This document shows, piece after piece, positions 21,220-32,527 of a DNA stretch of 64,000 nt. Each line of letters starts with the position of its first letter. The first letter of the stretch is position 1. This stretch comes from Capniomyces stellatus (Eukaryota; Kickxellomycota; Harpellomycetes; Harpellales; Legeriomycetaceae), in the NCBI GenBank assembly GCA_001661515.1, contig LUVW01000028.1, positions 1 to 64,000 of the forward strand. Direction: 5' to 3'. The notes beneath the pieces were generated by a model, which was not told the DNA's origin, did not search any database, and saw only the letters and a list, made by a program, of their open reading frames with translations. The translations under genes were made by a program, and so were the position numbers.

Positions 21220-24200
21220 TTTATATTAACTTTGCTGTATAAATGCTCAACATTTAGCTGAATGACCCAACTCGATACTTTGAACAATTCAGTTCATAAT
21301 AAACATTTTTTTTCTTTGATCATTATGTTTTTTTTAAAATAAAAAAAAGTGAAATCCACTAGTGTAAAAATGCCATTAACTTTAATACTCTTGATAGCAT
21401 CGATAGAACAAATCGATAAGCTGGGTCAAAATGCTTTAACAGCTGATTGGACCTCTTGTAAACCAAGCCCTTTACGAAAAGCTGCTACTACTGAGCTATA
21501 AGCAGATTAACCGAATAGCCTAGAGGCCGTTATTTATGTAAATTTGTTTTTTTTTCTATCGTGAAAAATCAGCTTTATGTATCTGAACTCTGTGCCGATT
21601 GTTTTTTTAAAACGCTTCCATCTTTACTGTTGTTACAATTCCGATTCAGTACCAAATTCCTCGATCCCTTCACCAATACTTTACGTTTGATTCTCAAAAT
21701 CATAGCAAAAACATAACAGCTTACTAATACTTGAGAGTTTTTTTTTTTTTTACTTTATTTATCACTTGGGAACTTGAACACCGGGGTTGGACAAGATCTC
21801 TTGGACGCATTTGATCAAAAAAAAATGTTGCCCTAAGAACCAATGCCACCCTAAATTGAAAATAAGAAGAAACCCCCCAAAAATGCACGCATACACAAAG
21901 CAATAGCTAAACGGTCACTGCCAACACATGAGGTGAAAAAAATATTTGAACGAGTCAAGTGGCTGTCAAATATGAAATATGATGTTTCGCTTGTTTTCTT
22001 TTATGTTGGCCTTGAAGTTTTTCAGAGCTGAAGCTGAGATTCATTGTAATATACTTGTATATCAACCTTTCTGTTTTTCAAATGCTGTAGTTGTCATACA
22101 ATATAATATCTAAATGCTGAATAAAACAATATTGTCATAATGCTGCCAGTTTGAGCATTGACGGTCATAGTATTGCGTGTACAGACAAACCAAACTCATA
22201 ACATAAAAATAAACTGTTATACACTCATCTTCACAAAGAACGAGTAAAACATAAAGCCGGGAGTTAAGAAGCACTAATAAAATATACAGTAGCCAGTTTT
22301 ATTAAAGCACACATATTGACACAAAACTAATTAAAGTGTAATGTGCAGGTTATATAGACAGTAGAGCTGTAATTAACTTACTCTGGTCAATCGGGTATTT
22401 AGTAAATAGATTGAATAAAAAAAAATGAAAAAGCAAAATAACTGCATTCGTTGAAGTGAGCTAATGGGTTTAGACCAACCAGTCAAATCAATAAGAGACT
22501 GTAAACGTAAAGGTGGTGATACGAAGGTGACTTTGTTATTGACTAGAGCAGGGCACAAAAGCTGGTTCCCAACTCTACATTGTGGAAGCATTTAGTCATA
22601 AAGAGTAAATACTAGATTGGTTATACGCGCAGTAATGTGAAATTGAAACGGTTAAAGCATGCAGCCTAGATAGCACAAATCGTAATACCTCAGGATAAAT
22701 AGTCAGAGGGTGATACAATCTCGAATGAGATATATAGTCTAGTATAAATTAAACTCTGACTTTAAAGCAAAGTCTAGTAAATAGGGAGTGAATAATTAGA
22801 TAGGAAGCTATTATATAATACGAATTCCCTTGTGGTAATTTGCAATTGAGACTACGTAAAAAAGTAAAACAACAATTATAAAATGTGTAAAACAAACCAG
22901 CCTATATTAATAATATTAAAGAATATCCTTTCCCAAGATAACCAAAAAGAAATAGGCTTTTTGGATTTTTGACTTTAAGCCTTGCACAGCGAAAAGGAAA
23001 CGTGGTAAATTATGGTAAATGGCCAAGTTGAACCGTATTAGCACTAAAAAAGAGAAGCGTGTTTAATTTATATATAAGCCTTACTTGAATAATTAATGTA
23101 GCGATTCAGCAGTAAATGATTTTAGTGATGAGAATTAGAGGCAATGTTTTAATTTGCAAATAAACAAACAAGGAATATGTTAATATTAGACAAAGAATAG
23201 ACAGGAAATGTTTTTTTTAAAAAAAAAGTAAAGATGTGCAAGCTAAACAGCAAAAGGCTGGTAAGTCATTAGTAGTTGTTGTTTACAAAAGTAAATATAC
23301 GCGAGCATCATTAAATCGGTTTGCTATGATTATCACTTTAGCGATATTGACATTTTGCCTTGAACGGGTGCTTTGTGGATGATATGAAAAGTTTTGGAGG
23401 AAAAAAAGTGGAATAAAGTGATGTTAATACAATAAAAAAGAGACGAAACGTAAAATTAAATTAAAAAAAAAACATCACCAAGTTCACATTGCACAAATTA
23501 GACCAACCTTAACTAAAGCGTATTAATAGAACTGCTGAAATTAAGAGATATGTGCATCTCTTAATAGCAAAGCGAACAGGATTTTTAGAAATAAAAAACG
23601 AGGCTTTATAGTACATTAGGACATTCGTAAAGTCTGCATTTTTTTGACTTTACTTTCCCATTTGCTGGAGAATTGTCGTAGACCCAAATTAATATGGACC
23701 TACTATGAAACCAAGTAGATTCTATTAGCTTCAAAGTGACGATAACCAGTTCGAATATGAAATTTGAATAAATGTACCTAAAGCTGGCTGATGACTACCT
23801 ACCTAGTAAAGACAAACCATCAAATATGTATGGACTAGTTTAAAGATGGTGTATAATTTAATAAAGCAGTCAAGTACAATTACATTGGCAAGTGGTAAAC
23901 TAGACTAAAGTAATGGAAAAGAAAACATCAAGAGTAAAAACTATTAGAATTACAGTGTAATTGACGCTGATGAAATTAAATCAATAAATATAAGGTTGAA
24001 TAGTTTAAAGCGGTGTTTATTTTTTTTTTGTTTTTTTTCAAAAAAAAGTAAATAATAACAATGGAGCAAGATATAAAAAAAATTATTATTAATCGAGTAC
24101 ACCTGGGATTGCGTAATTGAAAAAAAGGAAAATAAATTCAACAGAAAAAGGAAAAGATTCAATAAATAAAGAAAGAAAAAGGAAAAGGGGAAAATGAATA

Positions 24201-25707
24201 TCGGAGTATGGGCGGTAGGAGAAAAAACAAACAAACTGGTATTTGGGATTAAATGGTAAAAAAAACACACATAAGAGTCTAGAAATGTAAGCAAATGTCA
24301 CATTACTCGTCCAGCCTACCAATTTATTATGCAGCTTGCATTTGATTAAAGGAAAAAAGACACTTTAAAGAGCAAAAAACAAACGCGTTTTGTTGACACA
24401 AGGTAAAACAATTAGATATTGAGGGCAGGAAAAATCGAATGTAGTTGAATAAGACTACAAAAAACTATTGATACCAAACAGTTACTTGGTTCAGTTTACA
24501 TTTCGATGGTAAAGCAAAAGAGGCGCGAACAAAAAGCAAATGGGGGGGAGGAAAGACAGAGGCTAAACCAACGTGAAATAAATTAAGGACCATTTTCGCC
24601 TAATTCGGTGAAATTGTACAAGTAAGTGACTTAAGTTTTATTGGTGTGAAGCCAAAAAGCAATTGGTAGTGATTGGATACGGGAGTTTGCAAGTACAGTA
24701 ATGATTGCAAATAAAATTAAACCCCATCAATAAAGATTAAAAAAAATGAATAAGCAGGTTTGCTCTCTCAAGCAAAGTTGATTACACAAAAAGTAATAAA
24801 TCTAAGCAAGAAGCTGATTTTAATGATGATGCTTTAGGCTGAAAACAGCATGTATAAAAATGGGTCTGAATCATTTCCAAAAAGGGCTAAATAGGCATTT
24901 TAGTACTTGACTTTGATTACAAAAATTTGGTTATTTAGAGACATCAAGTTTAGAGACAAATTGGGAAGAGGAATTTATAAAGCGAACAAGCTTCTAGTTT
25001 CCAACTTGGGTGGGTGGAGGGGAAGGAGGAGATTGGAAGTTAAAGCCAAGTATGCGCATTTGTATTGGGAATTATATAATTAAGTACTAAGTAATGCTAG
25101 TTGAATAGTAAATATTTGTTAGATCTGTTTTTGTTCATTGCCACTTTATTGCTTTGCTGTTTGGATTCATTAGTATATAAAGATCTAAACCCTGGTACGA
25201 TTGTTCCTATTTATTTATTTTGAAAGTAGAGGCTATAATTAATCATCTAAAAGTAAATAAGAACAAACTCATAGAAACTCTGAGCGCTAAAAAAGCATAA
25301 AGGACCCTTTTGCCCTCCAACCATTAAAATAAATAATATATATTTAAAGCAAAAAAAGCGAGAAGCAATACAATAAATATACAATAGCGACAAAAAAGAA
25401 TAGTATAATAAAGTCACCACGCTGTAAAACAGAGGTACTATAAACAAAAATATAAGCCAACACTAGCCGTAACCAAGAATTTCGACGTTAGAAAATCATA
25501 CAGCTAATAAGCATAGCTTCAATACTGTTATACATATATACCGAGTCAAATTAACGGGAAATACTTTGAACCGAGCAAATAGTTGACCATTACCCCCAGA
25601 AAACACACAGTTATAGCGCACCATTTCATTCCACCAGCGCCACGACAGCTATTGTATAAAACAAAAGGAATAAAATAAAAATAGAGACAGCAAGAAGATC
25701 TGGAAAA
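21220..25707. other. Long gene-poor AT-rich region
   Basis: About 4.5 kb with no supportable gene on either strand. All reading frames are short, A/T-driven and without family resemblance. The minus strand near 21440-21520 has a weak tRNA-like A-box and B-box but does not fold convincingly. The promoters of the flanking divergent genes must lie at the two ends. Confidence 0.55.
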
Positions 25708-27825
25708 ATGGCATTAGATAGTATTCCCGAATTGCAAGAAGGCGAGATTTTGCTGTCAGATTACTTGTTAAGCACGTGCCTAACAATGCAGATAAATATA
25801 GTTGAAAAGGAGGCACGCGAGAGGAAGCAGCAAGTAGAGATTGAGGGTAGAGCTTCGGATTCGTTAACTTCGGTGGAATCTGAAGGAAATGAAGAGAGTG
25901 ACAACAATATAGAAGATACGGGCTTGAGTCCGTATAAGATGCTAACGAGAAACAAGAAGAGCGAGCAGATAAAGATGCAAAACGCAAAAGCAAGTCCGCC
26001 AAAGACGAAAAGGGGATCCAAAGAGGTTAGAAAGGCAAAAGGCGAAAAGGAGGACAGACAAAGTAAGGGGGGACTAGGCAGGGGACAGGGACACGATGAA
26101 GAAGGGAGTAAGGTTTCAAAACTATATTACATAGTAGAGAAGATAAGGGAAAGAACAAATTACATAGAAAGCAACGAAGGATTTAGAAATCGACTGGTGG
26201 TTTCAAGGTTTTTTGAAACGCAGTTCAAAGAGTTTATGGGGAAGAAGAGAACACAGGCAAAGCAGACAGGGTATTACTATGCGCTGTATGTGGGGTTGGA
26301 GCTGGCAGAAACACTGGTGCAGCTGTATATGAGACAAGAAAAAGGGATGGGATCAGAGGTAAAACGGCAAGTGTACGATTTTTTGCTAGAGCTGCAGACG
26401 CAGCAAGCAGGATTCAGGCTGGGGGTAGAAACATTAAAAAGTGATGCAGAAAGTAAAGCAGGGGGCAAAAAGGCAGGGGAAAGAGAGAAGAAGAAGACGC
26501 CAATAAGACCAAGAAGGAGAGGGTACAGTCTAAGAGGAAACAGCACAGCACCAGACATATCAAGCGAAGTGGCACCAGATAGCATACTTGAAAGCTTGGA
26601 GAAGGGAGGGGAAATAAATGAAGAAGGAAGGGAAGCAAAAAAGGCGGTTAACTATGTAGAGGAGGTAGACAAGGTGTTTGGAATATATGGGGAGGAGTCG
26701 ATTCTGAGGCAGAGCCAGAAGGCGATCTGGGTACAAAGCAAAGAGCTGGCGCAGTTTGACGAGAGTGTGGAAAGGAGGTCAAGGCTGATAAAAGACAAGT
26801 GCAAAGAGTTTGCAGGCGCGCCTGAGGAGGTGGTGGGGTGGTTTAGGGAGACTTTTGCGGGGGGTCGTACTGGTGAGCTGGCAGCAGCAATAGGTCGTAA
26901 GGTTTTGGGACTGGTTGAGAAGCCGGTGATCTTGGACTACAAGTCGTTATACGACCGAGAGCTGTTGTCAGACTATGTGTTTGAGTTCCCGGGCGCAATG
27001 CTAGAGGACGATGTATTCAGCGACACGAGAGGCACGGCAGGCTCAAACTCGCTGAAAGGCCGGACGCTGTGCGTGTCGACAGAACAGATGCAGATGCAGA
27101 TGGAAACGCTGGAGTCGCTCTATAGCATGGATACTAGCGAGTACATGGAGACAAAAACACCCAGCAAGCCAACAAACTACTTCAGCATGAGTCTATCATC
27201 CACACACGCTGGGAAGATCCTGTACGAAAAGGACATTCTGATCAACGCAACCACCCCACCATCGCAGACCGGATACCACGCCAACCTCAACGTCATCTCC
27301 TCAGCCAAGTACGTCAGGGGCAGAGATGCTGGCGACATCGAGGGGGGAGGCCGGTTGCGCCGACATCGCTCAATGAACAGATCCTCCTCTGAGTCGGCAA
27401 ATGAGTCGCCTGTCAACAACCCCAGGTTGCTCGGGTACCAGAAATCAAAAAACCAGAGCCTCCCCAGTCTTGAAACTCGTGCAAATACGCGCACACAGTC
27501 AAATTCTGCCGACGAACTCGGTTCCAACTCTCTCAGCATCACCCACAACATGAAAACTCCCATTTCCGACTACTCTCGCGACAGCTGTTTTGATTCTGTT
27601 CTCTCTTCCTCCGCCAATTCCTTTAACTGCGCCATCAAGAAAAACATCTTTATGAACCTTGATTCAACCACCCCGGAAAACCAAACTGGCCAAGCTGCAA
27701 GCAACAAAGCTCGCTCCGCCAAACGCTACATTGGCTGTATCCATGATGGCGATATTGAGGGTGGTGGCCGCAAGAGACGCACTCATACTAGAACCTCTCT
27801 ACCAAACCAAGAAACTCTGGTTTAG
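25708..27825 (+). CDS. Uncharacterised protein with duplicated C-terminal GDIEGGGR module
   Basis: 705 codons without an intron. The ATG at 25708 follows an AT-rich leader and gives an acidic start (MALDSIPELQEGE). I recognise no domain. Residues about 75-120 and 250-285 are Lys/Arg-rich and probably disordered. A predicted helical core runs from about 135 to 250 (KLYYIVEKIRERTNYIE; YALYVGLELAETLVQLYM) and from 320 to 430. The C-terminal third holds a module present twice: about 514-560 (TTPPSQTG, SSAKYV, GDIEGGGRLRR) and about 650-700 (TTPENQTG, RSAKRY, GDIEGGGRKRR). The second copy is almost at the C-terminus. This may be a short peptide-binding or modification motif, nuclear given the basic patches, but that is speculation. 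Coding-strand composition shifts from purine- to pyrimidine-rich along the gene. Confidence 0.75.
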   Translation: MALDSIPELQEGEILLSDYLLSTCLTMQINIVEKEARERKQQVEIEGRASDSLTSVESEGNEESDNNIEDTGLSPYKMLTRNKKSEQIKMQNAKASPPKTKRGSKEVRKAKGEKEDRQSKGGLGRGQGHDEEGSKVSKLYYIVEKIRERTNYIESNEGFRNRLVVSRFFETQFKEFMGKKRTQAKQTGYYYALYVGLELAETLVQLYMRQEKGMGSEVKRQVYDFLLELQTQQAGFRLGVETLKSDAESKAGGKKAGEREKKKTPIRPRRRGYSLRGNSTAPDISSEVAPDSILESLEKGGEINEEGREAKKAVNYVEEVDKVFGIYGEESILRQSQKAIWVQSKELAQFDESVERRSRLIKDKCKEFAGAPEEVVGWFRETFAGGRTGELAAAIGRKVLGLVEKPVILDYKSLYDRELLSDYVFEFPGAMLEDDVFSDTRGTAGSNSLKGRTLCVSTEQMQMQMETLESLYSMDTSEYMETKTPSKPTNYFSMSLSSTHAGKILYEKDILINATTPPSQTGYHANLNVISSAKYVRGRDAGDIEGGGRLRRHRSMNRSSSESANESPVNNPRLLGYQKSKNQSLPSLETRANTRTQSNSADELGSNSLSITHNMKTPISDYSRDSCFDSVLSSSANSFNCAIKKNIFMNLDSTTPENQTGQAASNKARSAKRYIGCIHDGDIEGGGRKRRTHTRTSLPNQETLV

Positions 27826-28115
27826 TCTAGCCCAACCATATTAATCACTCTTCTTTTTTTTCTTTTTTACTTTCTCTTTTTGTTTTGTTTTTTGTTATTA
27901 CTATATAATTTCCAAGTGGGAAAGAAAGAAAAGAAATAAAGAAAAAATAAAGTACCCTAATTTCCAACCTTTTATCAAGCAAAAGGTCCCATTTATCATT
28001 GATAATATACTTTTTATACTCGCTCAACTAATGTGCAACATTTTACATATCCAGTCCGTCACAATTAGACAAATTGTTATTTATATATAGCAAAACAAAA
28101 AGCTAATCAAGATCT

Positions 28116-30026
28116 CTAATTAAGTGTTTTTCGCATGTTTGAAGTATATTTCTTAATCCAGTGGCGATACTCAAACGGCAGCATGGGTGTTCTGGTACTA
28201 ACGCCGTTCCCATTGGGTGAATATGCCTTGATTTGGTATGACTCTGAAACACCAGTAAGAGAAAACCAACCAACTCCCGAAAACACCACATCAAGCCAGG
28301 CTTTGCTAGGATGCGTTCCACGCTCATTGATGTCAAGCGCCAGCCTGCTCTTTGGGAAACCAAGGAGTCTTTCTGGAGAGGTGTTTTTAGGGGGAACCAG
28401 AACTGTTTTCTCGCCGCTTTCCATCATTTTCGTCAGCTTCTCTGCCTTTACAATCGACGTTTTGTGGATCTTGATCGCACTGAACACTGTTACCCGAAGG
28501 TTCTCGGCCCCATCGCTGCTTCCAACAAAATCCAGTCTTCCACACCCCCCAAACATTATTGACTGGCCCGGATTCAGCTGGTATGTTAGCGGGACCAGCT
28601 TCTTTGTTGGGACCACCTCCTTCAGCTCGTCGTTGTTCAGGTAGCTCGATATGCTTTTTGTTGAAAACACCCCTGGAGTGTCGTAAACAAACCGCGACTT
28701 GACGCTGTGGTGTGTTTCGCCAACGTCTGAAAACGGTATCAGTGACTTTTTAAACGCCACCAGAGGCACCCCAAACACCCCTATTGTTGTTCCTGGCACT
28801 TGTGAGGCAACCACCTTATGCTTGTAGTACGTCTTGTAGCTTATCCGCAGCAACGCGTTAACAAGCTCTGATTTCCCCACATTCGCTCTGCCCACCAAAA
28901 AAATATCATGCGTTGGCTGCCGCGCCGACTCCAGCGTGTTCGCCAGTTCGCGAACCCCAATGTTCTTTTTGCTGCTTACCAAGTGCACATCCGTAACATG
29001 CAGGTCCATCACCTTTGCTTGCAAGTACAAGTACCTCTTCAGCCTCTCCAAGTTTACATCATTTGGCAGCAAATCAACCTTGTTCCCAACCAGAACAATC
29101 TTGTGGAACCCTCCTATAAACTGCGACAGGTTTCTAATCAAACTCCCCGGTATATCAAATAAATCGCACACCACTACAACCAACGACTGGTAATTGTACT
29201 TTAAAAACTGCAACGCCTTTGGGTCATTCACAACATCACTCTTCCACTCCCTCTCCAGCCTCCCATAATGCACCAATCCAAAACACCGGTGACATATTAT
29301 TCGCTTCTCCATGTCCTGTCCGTCCTTGACCGCCTTTTTCAGCTCAACACCCTCCACCTCCACGCTTGCCTCTCCATTTTCATCCACTGCTTCATTCGCT
29401 TCGTTTTCTGCATTCAATATAAAAAGCTTCTTTAGATCCCCGTCCTCAATGTTCTCAATGGTCTCTGCTATCTCTTCAGGACTAAGCGACTTTCCATTAC
29501 TCTTAACTAAATTCTCTCCTATTGCTGGCGTCCTCCCTCCCTCCAAAATATCACATTCTTTATATTCGCCTTTATCTACGGTCAACTCAACATTATCTGT
29601 TTTATCAAACACCAAACTCTCATACGAGGATTTAGACTGACCCTTTTTGTTCAACGCCTGCCATATCTCTTTCGGCAGATACCCCGGCTTCTCTTTGGTT
29701 TCTGTTTGAAACTCAGCACCACAGCCTGAGCATTGTGGCGCCAAATTCTTATTTACTTTTAAACTGTATTTTCTTACCACCTCCTTTCGATCACTGAACA
29801 CTTTGTTGGTTCTAGATCCGGCACATAGAGTACCCTTACAATCGAAACTATGTTCTGCTCCCTTAAAATCGCCCCTTTTGAACCTCAATGAAACGGCGCT
29901 TAACGCGCTGCTTGAGCAGAGCCCCCTTGATCCAATCGCACGTTTGCTAAACTTGGGGCTATGTCTTATCACTGACTTGAGCATTTGCAATATATTTAAA
30001 TCTTTACAAAATACTGTTTTCACCAA
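28116..30026 (-). CDS. Mitochondrial circularly permuted GTPase (NOA1/GEP3, YqeH-like)
   Basis: 636 residues, intronless. The basic, Ser-rich N-terminus (about 1-50) looks like a mitochondrial targeting sequence. A split zinc-binding motif is visible: QCSGCGAEFQ (99-107) and ICHRCFGLVHYG (244-255). GTPase motifs come in the permuted order typical of YqeH: G4 NKVD (315-318), G5 SSKK (351-354), G1 GRANVGKS (379-386), G2 PGTT (411-414), G3 DTPG (449-452). The C-terminal part matches the nucleic-acid-interacting region of the family. Members act in assembly of the small mitochondrial ribosomal subunit. An acidic insertion at about 130-240 separates the two Cys pairs and is longer than in bacterial YqeH. 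The gene converges on the GDIEGGGR protein gene with a gap of about 290 bases. Confidence 0.9.
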   Translation of the reverse strand: MVKTVFCKDLNILQMLKSVIRHSPKFSKRAIGSRGLCSSSALSAVSLRFKRGDFKGAEHSFDCKGTLCAGSRTNKVFSDRKEVVRKYSLKVNKNLAPQCSGCGAEFQTETKEKPGYLPKEIWQALNKKGQSKSSYESLVFDKTDNVELTVDKGEYKECDILEGGRTPAIGENLVKSNGKSLSPEEIAETIENIEDGDLKKLFILNAENEANEAVDENGEASVEVEGVELKKAVKDGQDMEKRIICHRCFGLVHYGRLEREWKSDVVNDPKALQFLKYNYQSLVVVVCDLFDIPGSLIRNLSQFIGGFHKIVLVGNKVDLLPNDVNLERLKRYLYLQAKVMDLHVTDVHLVSSKKNIGVRELANTLESARQPTHDIFLVGRANVGKSELVNALLRISYKTYYKHKVVASQVPGTTIGVFGVPLVAFKKSLIPFSDVGETHHSVKSRFVYDTPGVFSTKSISSYLNNDELKEVVPTKKLVPLTYQLNPGQSIMFGGCGRLDFVGSSDGAENLRVTVFSAIKIHKTSIVKAEKLTKMMESGEKTVLVPPKNTSPERLLGFPKSRLALDINERGTHPSKAWLDVVFSGVGWFSLTGVSESYQIKAYSPNGNGVSTRTPMLPFEYRHWIKKYTSNMRKTLN

Positions 30027-30292
30027 AATTCGATTTATCCGCTATTACTATACTTTTACGATATACCCTACTACTAAGCTAAAATATTTGTAAATATTAT
30101 TTAAAGAATGGTTAGAAACAACCTCAAAATTAGATTCTACAAAACTATATTTCCATATCAACAAGCTTATTTCATAATTAATACAAATTAAAAATCAAGA
30201 CAGAAAAAAAAAATTGTTCAGACCTTTATGATTTTCAAATAATTTCAAAGTTAAAACCTCCAAAAAATAAATTGAAATGTAAAAAAAAATAT

Positions 30293-30364
30293 GGGCTCTG
30301 CCGGGAATTGAACCCGGGACCTCTCCCACCCTAAGGGAGAATCATGCCGCTAGACCACAGAACC
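30293..30364 (-). tRNA. tRNA-Pro (anticodon AGG)
   Basis: A 72-base intronless tRNA. The acceptor stem pairs GGTTCTG with CAGAGCC. The D-arm has TGGTCTAGCGG (A box), the anticodon loop is TTAGGGT on a CTCCC/GGGAG stem, and the T-arm is CCCGG-GTTCAAT-type (B box). It reads CCT/CCC/CCU-class proline codons with A34, probably edited to inosine. No CCA is encoded, as usual in eukaryotes. Confidence 0.96.
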
Positions 30365-30373
30365 CAGAACTCA

Positions 30374-30444
30374 TGCGTCAGCCGGGAGTCGAACCCGGGC
30401 CAATTGCTTGGAAGGCAACTATTCTACCGCTATACTACTAACGC
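30374..30444 (-). tRNA. tRNA-Gly (anticodon TCC)
   Basis: A 71-base intronless tRNA. The acceptor stem pairs GCGTTAG with CTGACGC, with an A discriminator. The anticodon loop is CTTCCAA on a GTTGC/GCAAT stem, and the T-arm carries GGGTTCGACTCCC. It reads GGA glycine codons. It lies nine bases from the tRNA-Pro gene on the same strand, so the two form a close tandem pair. Confidence 0.96.
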
Positions 30445-30683
30445 AAGCTGAAATTTCCAGCTTTCTATCTTCCACCTACATCGCTTGATACGGAATAGTT
30501 GCAGCCTTGACAAATCCGTAATTTGTTTTGTTTCCTCTTACCAAGCGTGCATAGGCCTTCTAGACAAGTGTGCTATTAAGATGCTGTTGGAATAAACTAC
30601 AAACAGCAGTAAAAGCAGTAATAACATCGCCAAATAAACACTGGTATAATGTATAGTAACTAGATTTTTATTCTGACAATAAA

Positions 30684-30905
30684 ATGTCTAAAACGTTTCA
30701 CACAATTCTTCAAAAATTGGTCCCAAGTCATATCAAGGCTATTTCAAAATATACTCCAGCACAACAGATGTACAAGAACGTTAGAGAACATGGTTTTACT
30801 GATTACCAGTTTATAAAAGCTAGATATGCTGTAACTGTGTTGTTACCAAAAGATAAATGTTGGCCTTTTGTTGATTCTAGCGCAAACGCAAACACGGTTT
30901 GGTAA
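30684..30905 (+). CDS. Small uncharacterised protein, 73 aa
   Basis: An ATG-initiated frame with balanced, non-A/T-driven amino acid use, starting MSKTFHTILQKLVPSHIKAI. It is basic and amphipathic at the N-terminus, then has KARYAVTVLLP and a CWPFVD motif. No family is recognised; a small mitochondrial inner-membrane subunit is possible from its character only. It ends TGG TAA, and TG|GTAATG could instead be a splice donor, but I find no convincing next exon. Between the tRNA pair and S26, on the S26 strand. Confidence 0.5.
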   Translation: MSKTFHTILQKLVPSHIKAISKYTPAQQMYKNVREHGFTDYQFIKARYAVTVLLPKDKCWPFVDSSANANTVW

Positions 30906-31488
30906 TGTTGTTCTTGTACCACACCTACCAAACAAAAAGAAAAGTGATTATACGAGACTTGACTGTATTATCTGTAGTCAAATACCAAAGTTTTGTTGAA
31001 ATTGCTTAGCTAAATTAAAGCATCAGGTAAAAGCCAAAAAACTTCGTTAAAGAAAGTTGGAAAGAAAAAAAAAATACGCTAATAGCGCAGAATTTAACGC
31101 TGTGGTTATAGGCCAATTGGAACATCAAATTGTTGAGGTCTTAAATTACATTATATCGTATCACTAAAATTTGAATTAAAGTGCCCAAACCTTCAAACTT
31201 TTGGCTTTGAACTTTAGTAGAGAGACTAGTGGACTAAAAATACTTGACCAGTAAAAAGCGATTGTTGATTTCGAATCTTAATCTTTATTGCAGGAAGAGG
31301 AACAAAAAAAAAAGATAGCTAAAACCAAAAAAAATGCGAGTAAAAATAAAATTTTGAAACTAGCTAAAATATGAAGCGAATCTGAGAAAGACAAACAGTA
31401 GACTAATGTTGAGAAACTGATATATCTTTCTTTTAAAATATCCTACGGGTTAAAGTAGTAATAACAACTCTAAGTGAAAGCATTAAAT
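30906..31488. other. Intergenic region upstream of RPS26
   Basis: About 580 bases of AT-rich DNA. No gene is seen; it should contain the S26 promoter and 5' UTR. Confidence 0.5.
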
Positions 31489-32527
31489 ATGGTAATTAAC
31501 ATAATACTTATATATACTTTATGTGCATCATCAATGTATTTAAAAGTTTGTAGAGCTTTCGGGATAAGAATAAAAACAGTTCAATTTGATTGTGTCAATT
31601 GCGAGAGGCCGCGATATTAATGCAACAATACGAAAAACTCGAATCCATTCATTAAAAATAATTTTGAGTTGTGAGCTAGCAGAGTATCAAAAACAAAATC
31701 TCTGCAATAATCAAATTCGAATCGCCAAGCTCAATTATAGCTGACTTTACCAAGAACTTTGAATCCGCTTAGCATACTGAACATCAATTCTAACGCCTTG
31801 CAATTAAATATATAATTAGACTGTCAAACGTAGAAATCACGGACGTAACAAGAGTGGACGCGGACACGTTAAGCCAATCCGTTGCGATAACTGCTCTCGC
31901 TGTTGCCCAAAGGTACTTGTCTACTTCGAATATGTTGTTTGCTTAGATGGTGTTAACATTAACTGCCTTGTGCCTTTCAAGCTTTTTACTAAACAGTAGC
32001 CCAAACTACAAATACATAACTCTGTCTAAACATTGTATTTATGCAAGTTACTAATCACCTTCTACTCTTGATCCAAATCCCTACAAAAACAATAGGATAA
32101 GGCCATCAAGAGATTCGCTGTCCGTAACATGGTCGAAGCTGCCGCTCAAAGAGATATGGCTGAAGCCTCAGTATATGAATGTAAGAAAACTCGCTTTGCC
32201 TCACCTGTTTTTTTGCCTTGCTCCCAGAATTTTTGCTTATCTGGCATAAATGCGTTGTTTTTGTTTCAACTATTTAGTCGCCTCATTCTACTTATTGATG
32301 TCTTACTTAACATTATGTCTTATTTATTGTTGTTGTATGACATAGCTTATGCTCTCCCAAAGTTGTACATTAAGGTTCAACATTGCGTTGCCTGTGCCAT
32401 TCACGGTCACATCGTCCGTGTTCGTTCAGCCACTGGACGTCGCATCCGTACACCACCACCACGTGTCCGTTTCAACAAGGATGGAAAGAAGATCAACCCA
32501 AATGCTGCTATTAAAGAAGCCAACTAA
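31489..32527 (+). CDS. Small-subunit ribosomal protein S26 (eS26)
   Basis: Component of the 40S ribosome near the mRNA exit channel. Four exons: 31489-31491 (ATG only), 31820-31912, 32096-32180 and 32346-32527, giving 120 residues (yeast 119, human 115). Exons 2-4 are certain: [40 protein letters not shown] and [19 protein letters not shown] follow the family closely. Zinc ligands are C23, C26, C74 and C77. The start exon is inferred: exon 2 opens with an acceptor directly before Thr-Val-Lys, animals also split this gene right after the ATG, and 31489 is the only upstream ATG followed at once by GT (ATG|GTAATT). The last exon ends with TAA at 32525. Confidence 0.92.

Noticed and set aside
21440..21530. 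tRNA-like sequence on the minus strand
   Set aside because: It has a weak A-box (TAGCTCAGTAG) and a poor B-box, but acceptor and T stems do not pair. It may be a decayed tRNA copy or chance.
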